Part shown: one piece after another, positions 25,251-36,500 of the stretch
Layout: each line of letters starts with the position of its first letter
Position numbering within the stretch: the first letter of the stretch is position 1
NCBI RefSeq assembly: GCF_026151205.1
Contig: NC_087075.1
Span: 11,144,303 to 11,208,302 of the forward strand
Direction of reading: 5' to 3'
From: Bolinopsis microptera
Lineage: Eukaryota; Ctenophora; Tentaculata; Lobata; Bolinopsidae
DNA length: 64,000 bases
Notes under the pieces: generated by a model
What the model saw: only the letters and a program-made list of their open reading frames with translations
Databases searched by the model: none
What the model was told of the DNA's origin: nothing
Translations under genes and position numbers: made by a program

Positions 25251-25439
25251 TAGTACATATTGGTGGTTGAATTTGTGACAAATGTACTCAAATTTGTCTT
25301 TGTGAACTTATTAATGGATGTCGAATGTCAGATAATCGAAAACTTTGATCAAAATTATTGCACTAAAGTAAAAATAATATACATAGTTAGTTAGCACAGA
25401 GTCTAGTTCCATGTTCAATGTTGATAATACAAGGCTTTA

Positions 25440-25586
25440 GACTTGGGGGGCTGCATAGACCACTCAGGATCATTAGCTGAACGTCGACGACGCTCACCCC
25501 ACGACCAGGCAGACAGTGGGATTCAAACTCGCATCCTCACGATTTGCAAAGACGGCGTTCTAACCAACTGCGCTACCTGGTCGTTA
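25440..25586 (-). mobile_element. tRNA-derived SINE
   Basis: On the minus strand it contains GGTAGCGCAGTTGGTTAGAA (A-box region) and a decayed B-box (GAGTTTGAATCCC), followed by the non-tRNA body CTGCCTGGTCGTGGGGTGAG. A second copy at 52095-52345 (+) shares tRNA head and body. RNA polymerase III promoter of tRNA type is inferred from the boxes. Confidence 0.75.
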
Positions 25587-26102
25587 TTTTTACTGCAAAA
25601 ATAAAATCTTTAAAAGTATTTAATAGTGTATGTTGCTTTGCTCCATATAAGTCGTATATGAATGAGACCATTGCATCCCCTATTGGACATCCTCCGACCT
25701 CAATTTAAAAATTTAATGGGTGGATACGTGGCTCGCCTCACACCATAGTCCATAATGTGTATAAAAATAACTAAAAATATATAAAAAATAAATAACAATT
25801 CAACTGATTTGTATATAATACTACAAACGCATGTAGATACCATGAACTGTTGCAATAAAGCAATAAATCAACAAGATGCAGCATTATAATAATAATCATT
25901 AACAATATCAATATGTTTTTAAAGATCAAATTACCCAAATTAAAAATATCATGACAAATTCGAATGAAAAATTACTATACATTAAAAACAAAGAAAATAA
26001 TTATGAGAATGCTAGGGTACTTAAGTAAAACAAACCACAAAATTGATAACATCTAATTTTGTAACAGTACACTCCAATATATGTGTCATGAGGTCCTAGT
26101 TT
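25587..26102. other. AT-rich DNA downstream of BTB copy 2
   Basis: About 0.5 kb, no gene seen. Confidence 0.5.
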
Positions 26103-27728
26103 CTATATGTGTCGTGCTTTCTTGGTATAGCGCTCTTCAATTGAGTCTAGTTCAATGAGCGTAATATTAGCAATTGGAACAGTCATCACAGCCATTACAT
26201 CGGCGTAAAAAGGGATATGTTTGCCATCTTCAGTTGTTCCGTACACCGCATATCTTGACAATGGACTTTGGCGACAGTATACAACAACTTCAGCTTTATT
26301 GACTTCGATCTTCCCACATGGCGGTTGGCCATAGTTTGGACAACCACATATAAAGGATATAGACAGCTGATGGACATCATGTCTTAGCTCCACGCTTACT
26401 TTTTTGTTGAAAGTGTGGGATGACTTCGATGTCGTACCTTTATCAGTTTTTAAAGTAACCTTATAGCCGAGTAAATTAATGATTGCTGCTGCATGTTCTA
26501 GATATAAGCAAGGTAATAAGGCAGGATCTATGGCATTGCAGAGACGTTTAACAGTTTTGAGGTTGGGCTTTTTCAGGGACACCCAAGAAATGATGATCTC
26601 CATAAGATAAAAGTTATTTATGCCTGATGCTAATTTGCAGAGTTGGAACATTTGGTCACCGGTGTATGATCTCCAATCTTTCAATAGCATTTGATGACTA
26701 TTGTTGCCACTAGCAACCTGCACATTTAAACTACTCATTGATTTCTCCTTGAACACAGATTTCTTAAGAATATGCAGCACCTTCCAGCTCTTCACGGACA
26801 AAGAGTTCAGCTTCTCGACCACTTCAAAAAATGTTGTTATTTCAGGTTCAGGACATAGTGCAGCAGCCTCTACAAAATCCTCGTTTAGGAGCAGTGATTC
26901 CAGGAATGACTCAGCGTTGGACTCTATAACTAAACCAGAACAAACAGAAAGCATCTTCTTAACAAAGATTTTGTTAACAAACATAGCAAAAACTTCATCA
27001 GGCTCAAAATGGCTAACAAACTCAACAACTTCCTCAGAGCTCATCATATCAACAATATCCTCACAAGGCCACAGGAGGTCTCTGCCTAAACCATCATCTG
27101 CATAAAAGGAAGCAACCTTTATGGCCCCTAGACAAACCTTCACACACTGAACAACATTGGAACTATTAACAACAGAACTAAGAAAACAATACACCTGCTC
27201 CACAACACCCTCAACCTTGAACTGACAAGCGAACTTAACAAACTCCAAACAGTTCTCCACCGTCAGGTCCACGCACCCCCCATGTAGCAGAACCAGCAGC
27301 TCTCTGACATACTGATAATCCAGCAGGAACACCTCATTGTCCTGTCTGATCTGTTCTCTTAGTACCTGAGGGATAGTTTTACCTTGAACAATCAAACTAG
27401 TAAATTTGTTGCATATATTGAGATCAAACTAGATAATTTGTTCCATATATTGAGATCAAACTAGATAATATACACTATACAGGCTGTTGCAAGGCGTCAT
27501 CCTCAGTGACATTAGCCCTAAATTATTTGTTAAATAGCTGAAAGAATTAAAAGTAATTAGAGTTAATTAATTGATTAAAGTAATTAAAAGTACCTGACTG
27601 TGCTGAGATAGTATTACTCCGCTACACTCTATTATTTCAGTGTTTGTCACTAGTTTCACAGTGTGGGGCGGCTGGTTGTCTAGGTAACATGTGAAGTCTG
27701 TGTTGAATGAAGGTAGTTTAACTGACAT
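26103..27728 (-). CDS. BTB-domain protein copy 2
   Basis: Exon 1 is 27728 to about 27594 (MSVKLPSFNTDFTCYLDNQP, ending VILSQHSQ), and the second exon runs from about 27382 to 26103, roughly 470 residues. Residues about 20-115 look like a BTB/POZ domain (IIECSGVILSQHS ... IPQVLREQI ... YVRELLVLLHGGCVDLTVEN). A helical BACK-like region follows (residues about 115-230), then a cysteine-containing C-terminal part (FICGCPNYGQPPC, GKHIPFYADVMAVM) of no known fold. I do not see Kelch or MATH repeats. The BTB half is nearly identical to copy 1 while the C-terminal half has diverged. A substrate-adaptor role for a cullin-3 ligase is typical of BTB-BACK proteins but is not shown here. The donor/acceptor phase at the intron is ambiguous. 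CTTGCAG lies 5 nt before the ATG. Confidence 0.75.
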
Positions 27729-28212
27729 TGTAGCTGCAAGGTTGGTGGGGTTAACTTGATTTTATATCCAGTTAATTCAATTAAAATGAACAGTGCGTTT
27801 CTTAAAACTGTTTTCAATATTAATGGATGTCGAATGTCAGATAAAAATGAAAAACTTTAAACTTATCCGAATTATCGTACTGAAGTAAAACACCATCCCA
27901 AATACTAAAATATATTGGAATACACAAATTAGAAACTTGAAAATTCTATCACCAAAAAGTTTCTATAATTCCATCTGTCAATGTAATAAATAACCAAGTC
28001 TAATTAAGTAATGTTGGGAACAGTAATAATTTCACGGATTAATAATCATATCAAAATCCGGTTCTGAATATGGTAGTTCTTGATTCTTGTGCAAAACCGA
28101 ATCATCTTTCAACCCATCTTTAATCTTTATCTATTCATTCTTATAGAAAACAGTTACATCATGTCACTGGTTTTGTTTCCGCCCATAAAAGGGGGACTAA
28201 CGCGAATTTCCT
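27729..28212. other. Intergenic DNA between BTB copy 2 and the PEX14-like gene
   Basis: About 0.5 kb, AT-rich, no gene seen. Confidence 0.5.
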
Positions 28213-28957
28213 TCACAGGGCACTAAATGTTACTGGCACAGTCTCAAAATCTCTGGAGTGAGCCTCCTTCATTGCTGACAATATCTGAAACAACAACGTG
28301 TGAAGTAATCTAGCCTATCAAGAAGTCGTTTAGCCTCAGAAGCTACAATTTTCCTGAAGTTTAGAACGGTAGCTTCTGAAGATGTTGTCGTGGTTTGACC
28401 ATCGATCAAAACTGTGAAATCATTTTTGTCTTATTTGACACTTCAGGGTCCTATGATACATACTTTTAAAAAAAAAGGAGAATCGCAAATTCGTAGTAAA
28501 GAAAAGCTTGATCAGCTAATAAAAAGAAAACTAAATCTGTGCTGTTATCAAGATAATATTGTGCTGGACAAACCTCCTCTCTGGTAAAACCGAGTCGAGC
28601 TAGAAACACAGACTTGTTTTGAGTTGTGCTCTTCTTCATAGCTGGTTCTAGTAGGAGTCTGATACCTTGCTCCATCTGGAGGAGGATGTATCATGTTATA
28701 GTGCCACGTGATATGACGTCATACCACCTGATATGACGTAACACCACCTGATATGACGTCATGCTAAGTGATATGTCGTCACACCACATGAAAAAACTTA
28801 TATCACGTGAGAGACTTGCATAACTTTTACGATTTTTGGTAACAGCTCAACGTCACTATAAAAAAGCACAGGCTACATCAAATTAAACTGATTTCAAAAT
28901 CTTTTCACTAACCAAGTTTTTCCTTGATGCTCCTGCTTCATTATCATTATCGGACAT
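28213..28957 (-). CDS. Small protein with a PEX14 N-terminal-like domain
   Basis: Three exons, 28957-28913, 28675-28574 and 28284-28213, join in phase to a 72-codon protein. The middle, GIRLLLEPAMKKSTTQNKSV and FLARLGFTREEILSAM, fits the three-helix PEX14 N-terminal domain pattern (A..FL..GLT.EEI..A), which in peroxisomal import binds WxxxF motifs of PEX5 and PEX19. Full-length PEX14 is several hundred residues with a membrane segment and a coiled coil; neither is present here, so it is a stand-alone domain protein or a gene whose later exons I missed. The stop codon lies inside the third exon with good splice borders before it. TTCAG lies 1 nt before the ATG. Its first intron holds CACGTG-type repeats. 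Confidence 0.6.
28700..28810. repeat. CACGTG/TGACGTCA array in the PEX14-like gene
   Basis: About six degenerate ~20-bp units of CACGTGATATGACGTCATAC (several with CACCTG or CACATG). It begins about 20 bp from the 3' splice site of the exon at 28675. Confidence 0.75.
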
Positions 28958-29609
28958 ACTGAACATTTAAATTAACTAATTTTAGTTGGTAAAGTAAAAT
29001 GTATGTATTGAACTTATATTTTAGTTAATGAGGGAAATTTAAAAATTAAATCCTGACAAATGTCATATTATGTATATTATGTATATTAGAGATAAGGCGA
29101 ATATGTTTGATAATTCATATCTCTGCTGAAACCAGTCCTGCAATGGAATAATCTATTTTTAAATTATCTTATATTTAAATGAAATTATATGTTCAAGTTT
29201 GACACTCTTACTTTTTAAATAAACGTACGAAAACTAACAATAAAACTCTTGTGGACGGGATTTGAAAGTCAGCAATATATTGTAAGCATTTGAAACACTT
29301 CAGAGGGAACAGTTCAACAACAGTAATATTATTTCTCAACTGGGTGGAAAAAGGAGGACTGACCAATAATATATAATTATATGAGAACTAAACTGGAAGT
29401 AGGTTTATGTAAACGGAAATACCGAGTCTGATTTCAAAGTGTTTATTTAACTTTGAATAAATATTATAAAATAATGTACCTTTCGTACCTTTCAAATTGA
29501 TAAAACAACAATAAAATATTTCCACGATTTAAATAATCGGAAGGTACGGTAGCTTATCATAGGTAGTCATCAGTAAAGTCTGGTTATCTCTTCACGACAT
29601 CAAACAAAC
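28958..29609. other. Spacer between the PEX14-like gene and RBM8A
   Basis: About 650 bp, AT-rich; no gene recognised. Confidence 0.5.
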
Positions 29610-29692
29610 ACCACGTGGCATGACGTCACACCACGTGACACGACGCCACACCACGTGACTTGACACCACACCACGTGACATGACATCACGCG
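29610..29692. repeat. CACGTG array just after the RBM8A stop codon
   Basis: Four ~20-bp units of ACCACGTGACATGACGTCAC, ending 12 bp from the RBM8A stop at 29704, so probably within its 3' UTR. Confidence 0.85.
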
Positions 29693-29703
29693 CTACACCT
29701 TCA

Positions 29704-30915
29704 CTAATCACTCTCAGGACTGGGACTACGACCGCGTCTCCTCTCCTTTCTCTTCGCACTACTCTTCTTGCCCGGCCGAACAAAGGCCCAGTCTACTTTG
29801 AGTTCCTGGCCAAGGAAGTCCGCGTTATTCATCTGCTCTACCGCTGTGTGTGCTTCTGTTAGGAGAGGAGGTTAATGGTGACATGTATAGTGTATGTACC
29901 GTACATTATAAATCAGTGTGAAAGTCTAAAACGTCCAAAAAAAGTCTATTAAAAATTCTATTAAAAATTCTATCAAAAAGTCTATTAAAAAGTCTATTAA
30001 AAAGTCAAACTAACCATTATACTGTTCGTATTCAATACATATGTATCCTTTAAGGTACCCAGTTCTCCGATCTAGGTTAGCGTGTAGGTTCTTTATATCA
30101 CCTGATAAGGAGATTAGTAAATATATGATAAGGAGATTAGTTGGACAAGTAATGTAAAAAACAGTACTCCGCCATTTAGCAGAGTCGACTGCATTATAAA
30201 TAATACAAATATGATGATATCAATGAGGAAGATTTATGTAAGTTATTTAAGTTAAAGTTTGTAGAGAAGGGCCAAGAGGGCATGGCACTCTGCAGTCTGC
30301 ACATTATTAAGAATAATCCAAATTGTGGGCTAACGAATAAACTGATAGGAACCCCAAACTTACCAAACTCTGAGAACTTATCGAAGATATCATTTTCAGT
30401 GGCCTCAATGTGGACGTTAGTGACGAATATGATCCACCCCTCAATGGACTTCTGGGGGCCCCCTGGACGAGTGTCTCCCTCCAACTCTTCAAAGTCTCCT
30501 CTCAGAACCTCTGATTTGGCTGTTAGACCTGGGGTGTTGAAAGGGTTTTTTTACAAATCTTAGATTCTGTGTTGAGTATTTGGGAGGAGAGTGGAGTTAA
30601 TTTTAAAGGTTTAACGATGAAATTGTGAGCGATTTCAAAACAAATAATTTCTTCAGAAACATAATAATTGAGGCTATTAATCGAATTAAAAAGATGACAG
30701 TTTAGATCGATGAGTCTTAAATCTTAATGGCAAGCTCTACCATAAATTATTTCCTCAAATTGGCTGCAGCATTCAAAATTTGTGTTAAAAACTAAAGTTT
30801 GTTTGAACATCATACCTCGTCCTTTCCTCTTAGAAGCAGATTTCTTGAGCCTGTCAATCTCATCATCTTCCATCTCTACATCGTCCCGATCACGTGTTAT
30901 CACTATGTCGTCCAT
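29704..30915 (-). CDS. RBM8A: RNA-binding protein Y14, exon junction complex (RBM8A)
   Basis: Y14 pairs with MAGOH in the exon junction complex deposited by splicing. Exons 30915-30816, 30528-30364, 30101-30015 and 29855-29704 join in phase to 167 codons (human 174). The acidic N-terminus ends [12 protein letters not shown], matching the human layout. The RRM (about residues 63-145) shows [20 protein letters not shown], then [19 protein letters not shown] (RNP1 region) and VDWAFVRPG. The C-terminus is the RS-like tail [20 protein letters not shown] lies 1 nt before the ATG. The CACGTG array that follows the stop is a feature shared with TMEM120. Confidence 0.97.
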
Positions 30916-32154
30916 GCTGACTTACTATTGTTTTGATAGTCGGTTTAATTATAAATGGTAATTGTGTAGTGATCGGTGTTTTTTTAAACAATGGTTAGGG
31001 ATGGAGATGCAATGGGTTTAATAGCAAATGAGCTATTTAATTAGTGTTTAATAGGAACTGAGCTATTTAATTACTTAGCAATTGCAGTAAATATTACTAT
31101 TGATATGCATATGACGTCATAATGCCGTATTATATATCATAATATAATGTCCAATAAAAGGAGTTCTCGTTTTAACTTCTTTATTATTTTATGTATTCTT
31201 TATTGTATACTTTGCGCTTACCTGTCTAGCGTTGGACTGTAATTCAATCGCTTTAATTTACAATTTCAATAATATTTTCTTTATCACATAATCAAGTAAC
31301 AGACGACGGATCACAATGAATCTAGTAAAAGTCAATTTATCAAATTATCAGGTGTTACAAAAGTTGAACAGATATTATCAAACATATATTTCAGTAAGTT
31401 ATACACAAATACCACACATTTCACTTAACAGTGCAAATATTTGCCTCATTGCTATCTCAATAGGCTGTCACAAAGGTTTCTCACTGGAAAGTGGAAAATT
31501 TACAGAATTTAAAGATTTTATTCAAAGAACAATTAATCACATTTTGATTTAGTTTTCATTTAAATAAACCCAACATTCTTGATTGTTACATGATATTTAT
31601 ATACGCCTGAGCTTCATAAATCCATCACCATCAATACAAGATTAAATGATTCAAAAAATGATTCAAAATCAAAGTATCACAATTAAACTATAAAATTCAC
31701 TTCATTTTTAACTTTATCTTCCAAAATGAAGACAAGATACAATCACAAGGAATCAGAACAGCTGGTCAATTAACTAATTAACTAACTAATTAATTAACTA
31801 TTCAACTAGGATAAACTGTTTTGATGCAGTTTATCAGTTATCCAACTAATTGTGTCTTAATTATGTCAACGATTTGCCTAGCCATAGGCGCATGTAAGTA
31901 AAGTTATATATAATACTCAGTTGTCAATATAATAGACAGCAGTTTGCTGAAGCCTATACAAAATAAGCTCAAGTAATGTAATAAAGATGATAAGCTTAAT
32001 AAGAGGCTGAGGCACATCAACAGAGAGAAGTGATCACGAGATGGATTTCTCTTAAAATTGTGGTCCAATTCTATTCGTGTTGATTTAAATAAGAGTTATC
32101 TCAAATCACAACGCTGTTTCCACTTTGTAACAAACAAGAGTCCGTCCAATTGCA
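30916..32154. other. AT-rich intergenic DNA
   Basis: About 1.2 kb. A 78-codon plus-strand open frame at 31316-31552 has no recognisable similarity or gene-start signal and I do not call it. Short TAATTAAC tracts near 31775-31800. Confidence 0.5.
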
Positions 32155-32343
32155 CAATGACGTCATTACACGTGGTATGACGTCATAACACGTGGTATGA
32201 AATCATTACACGTGATATGACGTCATTACACGTGGTACGACGTCACTACACGTGGTATGACGTCACTACACATGGTATGACGTCATTACACGTTGTATTA
32301 CGTCACTACACGTGGTATGACGTCACTACACATGGTATGAAGC
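32155..32343. repeat. 20-bp CACGTG/TGACGTCA minisatellite, intergenic
   Basis: About nine units of ACACGTGGTATGACGTCACT with point variants, including CACATG and CACGTTG. The only array of the family in this window that I cannot place next to an exon. Confidence 0.9.
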
Positions 32344-32499
32344 TTATGAAAGCTCATAGTAGGCTACTAGATGCTTATACTAGGTTAGTAGAGGCACACT
32401 TCAGGCAAACTCATAATTACTCAAGCCTAGTGTAAAGTTATTTCTACAGGCTACAGCAGGAGTGAGTAATAGGGGAGAGTAATAGGCACTGAGAAGTGA

Positions 32500-33300
32500 G
32501 ACCTACATCCTCGAAAGTCGAAACAAGCTCGCACTGCAAAGGGGAGGCCTGCCTTCCGAGATCGCATTACCAGGGGGAAGCCTCGAGTCCAAATTTGTGT
32601 AGCGAGGGGTAGGTGCAGACTTCGATAAACCGAAAAACCAAAAAAATATTTTCGGCTAATAATGAAGAGGGTAGCATGAAACGTGGAGAAAAGTGGTTTT
32701 AAGAAAAACTTTGAAAAATTTTGACTTAGAAAATTTTCGGCCAGAGTCATTCTCGATACGTACCTCTCGTATCGAGAGCTCCCGATTCCGAGCTCGTGTT
32801 GCAAAGGGGAGGCCTGCCTTCCGAGATCGCATTACCAGGGGGAAGCCTCGATTTTTTGATAACTTGAAATATACCTGAATAACTGAAATATTTTTGATTT
32901 CGAAAATCGAAAAAATATTTTCGACTTATAATGAACAGGGTAGCATGAAACGTGGAGAAAAGTGGAAAACCGCTTTTCTCCACGTTTCATGCTACCTTGT
33001 TCATTATTTGCCGAAAATATTTTTTCGGTTTTTCGAAGTCTACACCTTCCCCTCGATACACAATTTTGGACTCGAGGTAATGCGATCTCGGAAGGCAGGC
33101 CTCCCCTTTGCAACACGAGCTCGGAATCGGGAGCTCTCGATACGGGAGGAACGTATCGAAAATGACTCGGACCGAACATTTTCTAAGTCAACATTTTTCA
33201 AAGTTTTTCTGAAAACCACTTTTCTCCATGTTTCATGATACTCTGTTCATTATTGGCCGAAAATATCTTTTTTTAAAATAATTTTTCTCGAAATTCCAAA
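32500..33300. repeat. Large inverted repeat with ~300-bp arms
   Basis: The centre near 32966 reads GTGGAGAAAAGTGG followed by CCGCTTTTCTCCACG; from there both arms carry the same succession of blocks (GTTTCATGCTACC, CCGAAAATATTTTTTCGG, GGAAGGCAGGCCTCCCCTTT, ACGAGCTCGGAATCGGGAGC, TCTAAGTCAA, TTTTTCAAAGTTTTTCT) outward for about 300 bp. The blocks themselves recur within an arm at ~270-bp intervals. The same blocks occur in the hAT-like element at 51994-52953. No coding sequence; open frames across it are artefacts of the repeat. Confidence 0.85.
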
Positions 33301-33427
33301 TTTTTCAGGTTTTCAATGGCATAAAATGGCATAAAATGGCATAAAATGGAGACTATTTCTATGGAGAAAATGAAAAAACCTATGAGTAATTCTCCATTTT
33401 CTCCATTTATGCCATTGGCCCCCCCCC

Positions 33428-33512
33428 CACACGTTGTATTACGTCACTACATGTGGTATAACGTCACTACATGTGTCATAACGCGTGGTATGACGTCACG
33501 TGGTATGACGTC
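33428..33512. repeat. CACGTG/TGACGTCA array after the TMEM120 stop codon
   Basis: Four to five degenerate ~20-bp units, e.g. CACGTGGTATGACGTCACTA; the last ends 2 bp from the stop codon at 33514. Confidence 0.8.
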
Positions 33513-33513
33513 A

Positions 33514-36500
33514 CTACTGACTCTTGACCTCCTTGCCCAGGGAACTAAGAAGAGAGTTTGACAAGTTTCGTCTGATAAGCTCCGGACTCTTTACCAGTTT
33601 GTGTATCTGATGCTTTAGGATTACCACGTGTATTAGCGTGAACAGGTTACCAAGGGAGATGGAGATGAACAACGCACAATTCACGTACACCTCCCATCTG
33701 AGGGGTCACGTGGTGTTAGCGGTCACGTGGTGTTAGCGGTCACGTGGTGTTAGCGGTCACGTAGTGTTAGCGGTCACGAGGTGGTAGTGGTCACGTCGTG
33801 TCTCACATTGATAAATATAGTAAGCGTATTAACTATTGGGGGGGGGGGGGGGGGGGCCGGGGGTGTCACGTCCGTCTATGTCCGCCTATGTCCTGTCCTT
33901 TTTGGATTCTATGAGACAACGGACGTGTTTTTTGGGACATTGGCGGACTCGGACGGACATTTGCGGACCCGGACGGACATTGGCGGACTCGGACGGACAT
34001 TGGTGGACACAGACGGACATTGGTGGACATTAGCGGACATTGGTGGACATTAGCGGACAAACATTTTGAGAATTTTTCGCAACTTCTATGTATTATATTT
34101 TTAGAGTTAGATTACTGTATTTTCACACTGCACTGTAGTATCCTGTAGTCGTTTTGTACGGATCTGCCGTAGAGTCTAACGCCGTAGAGCACGGATCCCG
34201 GGATTGCCAAATGAATGAGCAAGCGAGGACAAGTGGTGAAGTAATTCATGTCCAAGCAATCAACAAGAGAAGGATAAACCCGATAAAGTTATTAACTGAA
34301 CTGACGTATTACGAAAAACGAAAACTTTACGGCATGATCATGATCTGCATTAATTTGTTTAATCAAACTCCATGGGTTGCACAATACACAGTAAGCAAAA
34401 GAAGATTTATGAATCTTGCGATGAAATTATTATCACTGAAGGTGTTATCAATTTACCCAGCTAACGAATCGAAAGCAGAACCGATTCAGCACTCAAACAT
34501 CAGAGAGATCTTTGTGTCCAGATTTTATGTCTGAATAATATAAGAGGTCTAAAGAATAAAGATCTCGCCAATATTCTTAATATTTAACTAAATCCAGTCA
34601 CTAAATCCGGTCGCTAAATCCAGATCTCTATTTGTGTCGTCAACATATCTTTGAAACAGTTACACAGGGTACACAGTAGGCACAGTACCTATTTAACGAA
34701 ATATAGGGAATATAACAGCAAAAATTGAACATTTTATTTAGCAATTTAGGTGTCCATTAATGTCCGCTAATGTCCGACAAAGTCCGTATATGTCCGTCTA
34801 TGTCCGCCAAAGTCCGTCTATGTCCGTCTATGTCCGCCTATGTCCGCCTATGTCCTGTCCTGTCCTGTCCTGTCCAGTCCTTTTTGGATTCTATGAGACA
34901 AGCGGACATAGACGGACGTGACACCCCCCCCCACTATTATATGGACGATTACAATCTTATATTATATAATTATATTGTATGTACTATTACTCCTAGTTAT
35001 TGTAATTACTAATTAAAGATTTGAAAAGTTAAATCCTTGTACTAATATTTTGGTTTCATGTCACGTGGTTGGTCGACACTACACGTGATATGACGTCACT
35101 ACACGTGGTATGAATTCACTACACTTAATGTGACGTCACTAACCTCTCATCCTCTCTGGCATTAGGAGCCAGATAAAATAGCGTGTATCCGTTGTAAAAC
35201 TGGAAGATGTAGAGCAGTACAAAGAAGGGTGAGAGAAACTGTAAGTCAGCGTAAGTTTTTACTCTGAGACCCTCCGCGGAGACTTCCATGTGGGTGGCGC
35301 GGCCTAATGCGCGCATTTTATACAGCGACCCTGCCTTGAGGGGAATCTTGGTTAACATAAGGATAAAGTATCAGATAATTAACAAATTATACAAGTTTAA
35401 AGTTGGAATAGTCAAATTTCTAAGGTCTACATCGAGATGGAATTTCCAATCGTGATTTCGGGGATCTTCGCCATACTTCAAGGACACTTTTACGTTTTAT
35501 TTTTACTTTTATTTCTAACTATTATTCAATTTTTTCACAACTGACCTGATAGTAAAACTGTAGGACCTGACAGCCGCTCATGTAGAAAATGTAAAGAGAA
35601 AACTGGAGACTGAAGTCTCCATCAGCTCGTATGAGTAGGAGAGCGTACAGTAAGATATCAATGTAGTGCTGAACTTGCCACCATGTTCTGATGCGACTAC
35701 CGTTAGCTATCAGGATGGACTCCTGGGAGGGGTTGTCGTGTCACATGACAAGAAAATTCAATTTAGCTGATCAATAAAAGATGATTTATCTTGTGAAGTT
35801 GCTAAAAAGCAAATATACTACATAATTAATGCATAATTAATTATCATAATTAATTATCATAATTAATTAATCTTAATTAATTAATAATCCATCCAAGTAC
35901 CTTCATAGTGAGATTACAATAGAACCAGACGAGATAAAACTGAAGTAACCCCTCCACAATTCTGTTAGGACCACACAGTATGTTGAGAGATGAGAATACT
36001 AGTTGTCCTATTATGTAGAACAGCTTGAATTTCTCGTATTGTAACTTGTATCTAGGGGAAGTGTGACGTCATGTCACGTGGTATGACGTCATGTGATGTG
36101 GTGTGAATTTGAGACATGAAACTGATAGGTCAAAAGTCGATATTTGAATAATCAGAATTCGGCAAATCATAAGAAATTTTAGAAGATTTAATCTTCGAAA
36201 AGCAAATTTTATAAAATAATAAGAATATAGGGTCTTGAATGATTTTTAAACCTTAAAAATGAACTTTAAAGTGTAAACTAATTACTTGATCTTGTCTTCT
36301 TTACGAGGGAGGACTACATTAAAGTCTCCCACAAATAGAGTTAATAATAAGTTGTTCTGTTTGGGCAGATAATATGTCATTCCTTCTATCTCCGCCCTCT
36401 GAAATATCAGATATTGTGTGATCAACTTATCACATTCCTTCCACTTAAAACTGTTACATAAATCAGAGGGATTGTGTCAACCGTCAAGATAATATAGTGT

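Noticed and set aside
25495-25586. tRNA gene
   Set aside because: A and B boxes are present but the acceptor stem and anticodon arm do not fold; a second copy shares a long non-tRNA body, so it is a SINE.
31316-31552. 78-codon plus-strand open frame in intergenic DNA
   Set aside because: AT-rich, no domain, no supporting signal; length is expected by chance in this composition.
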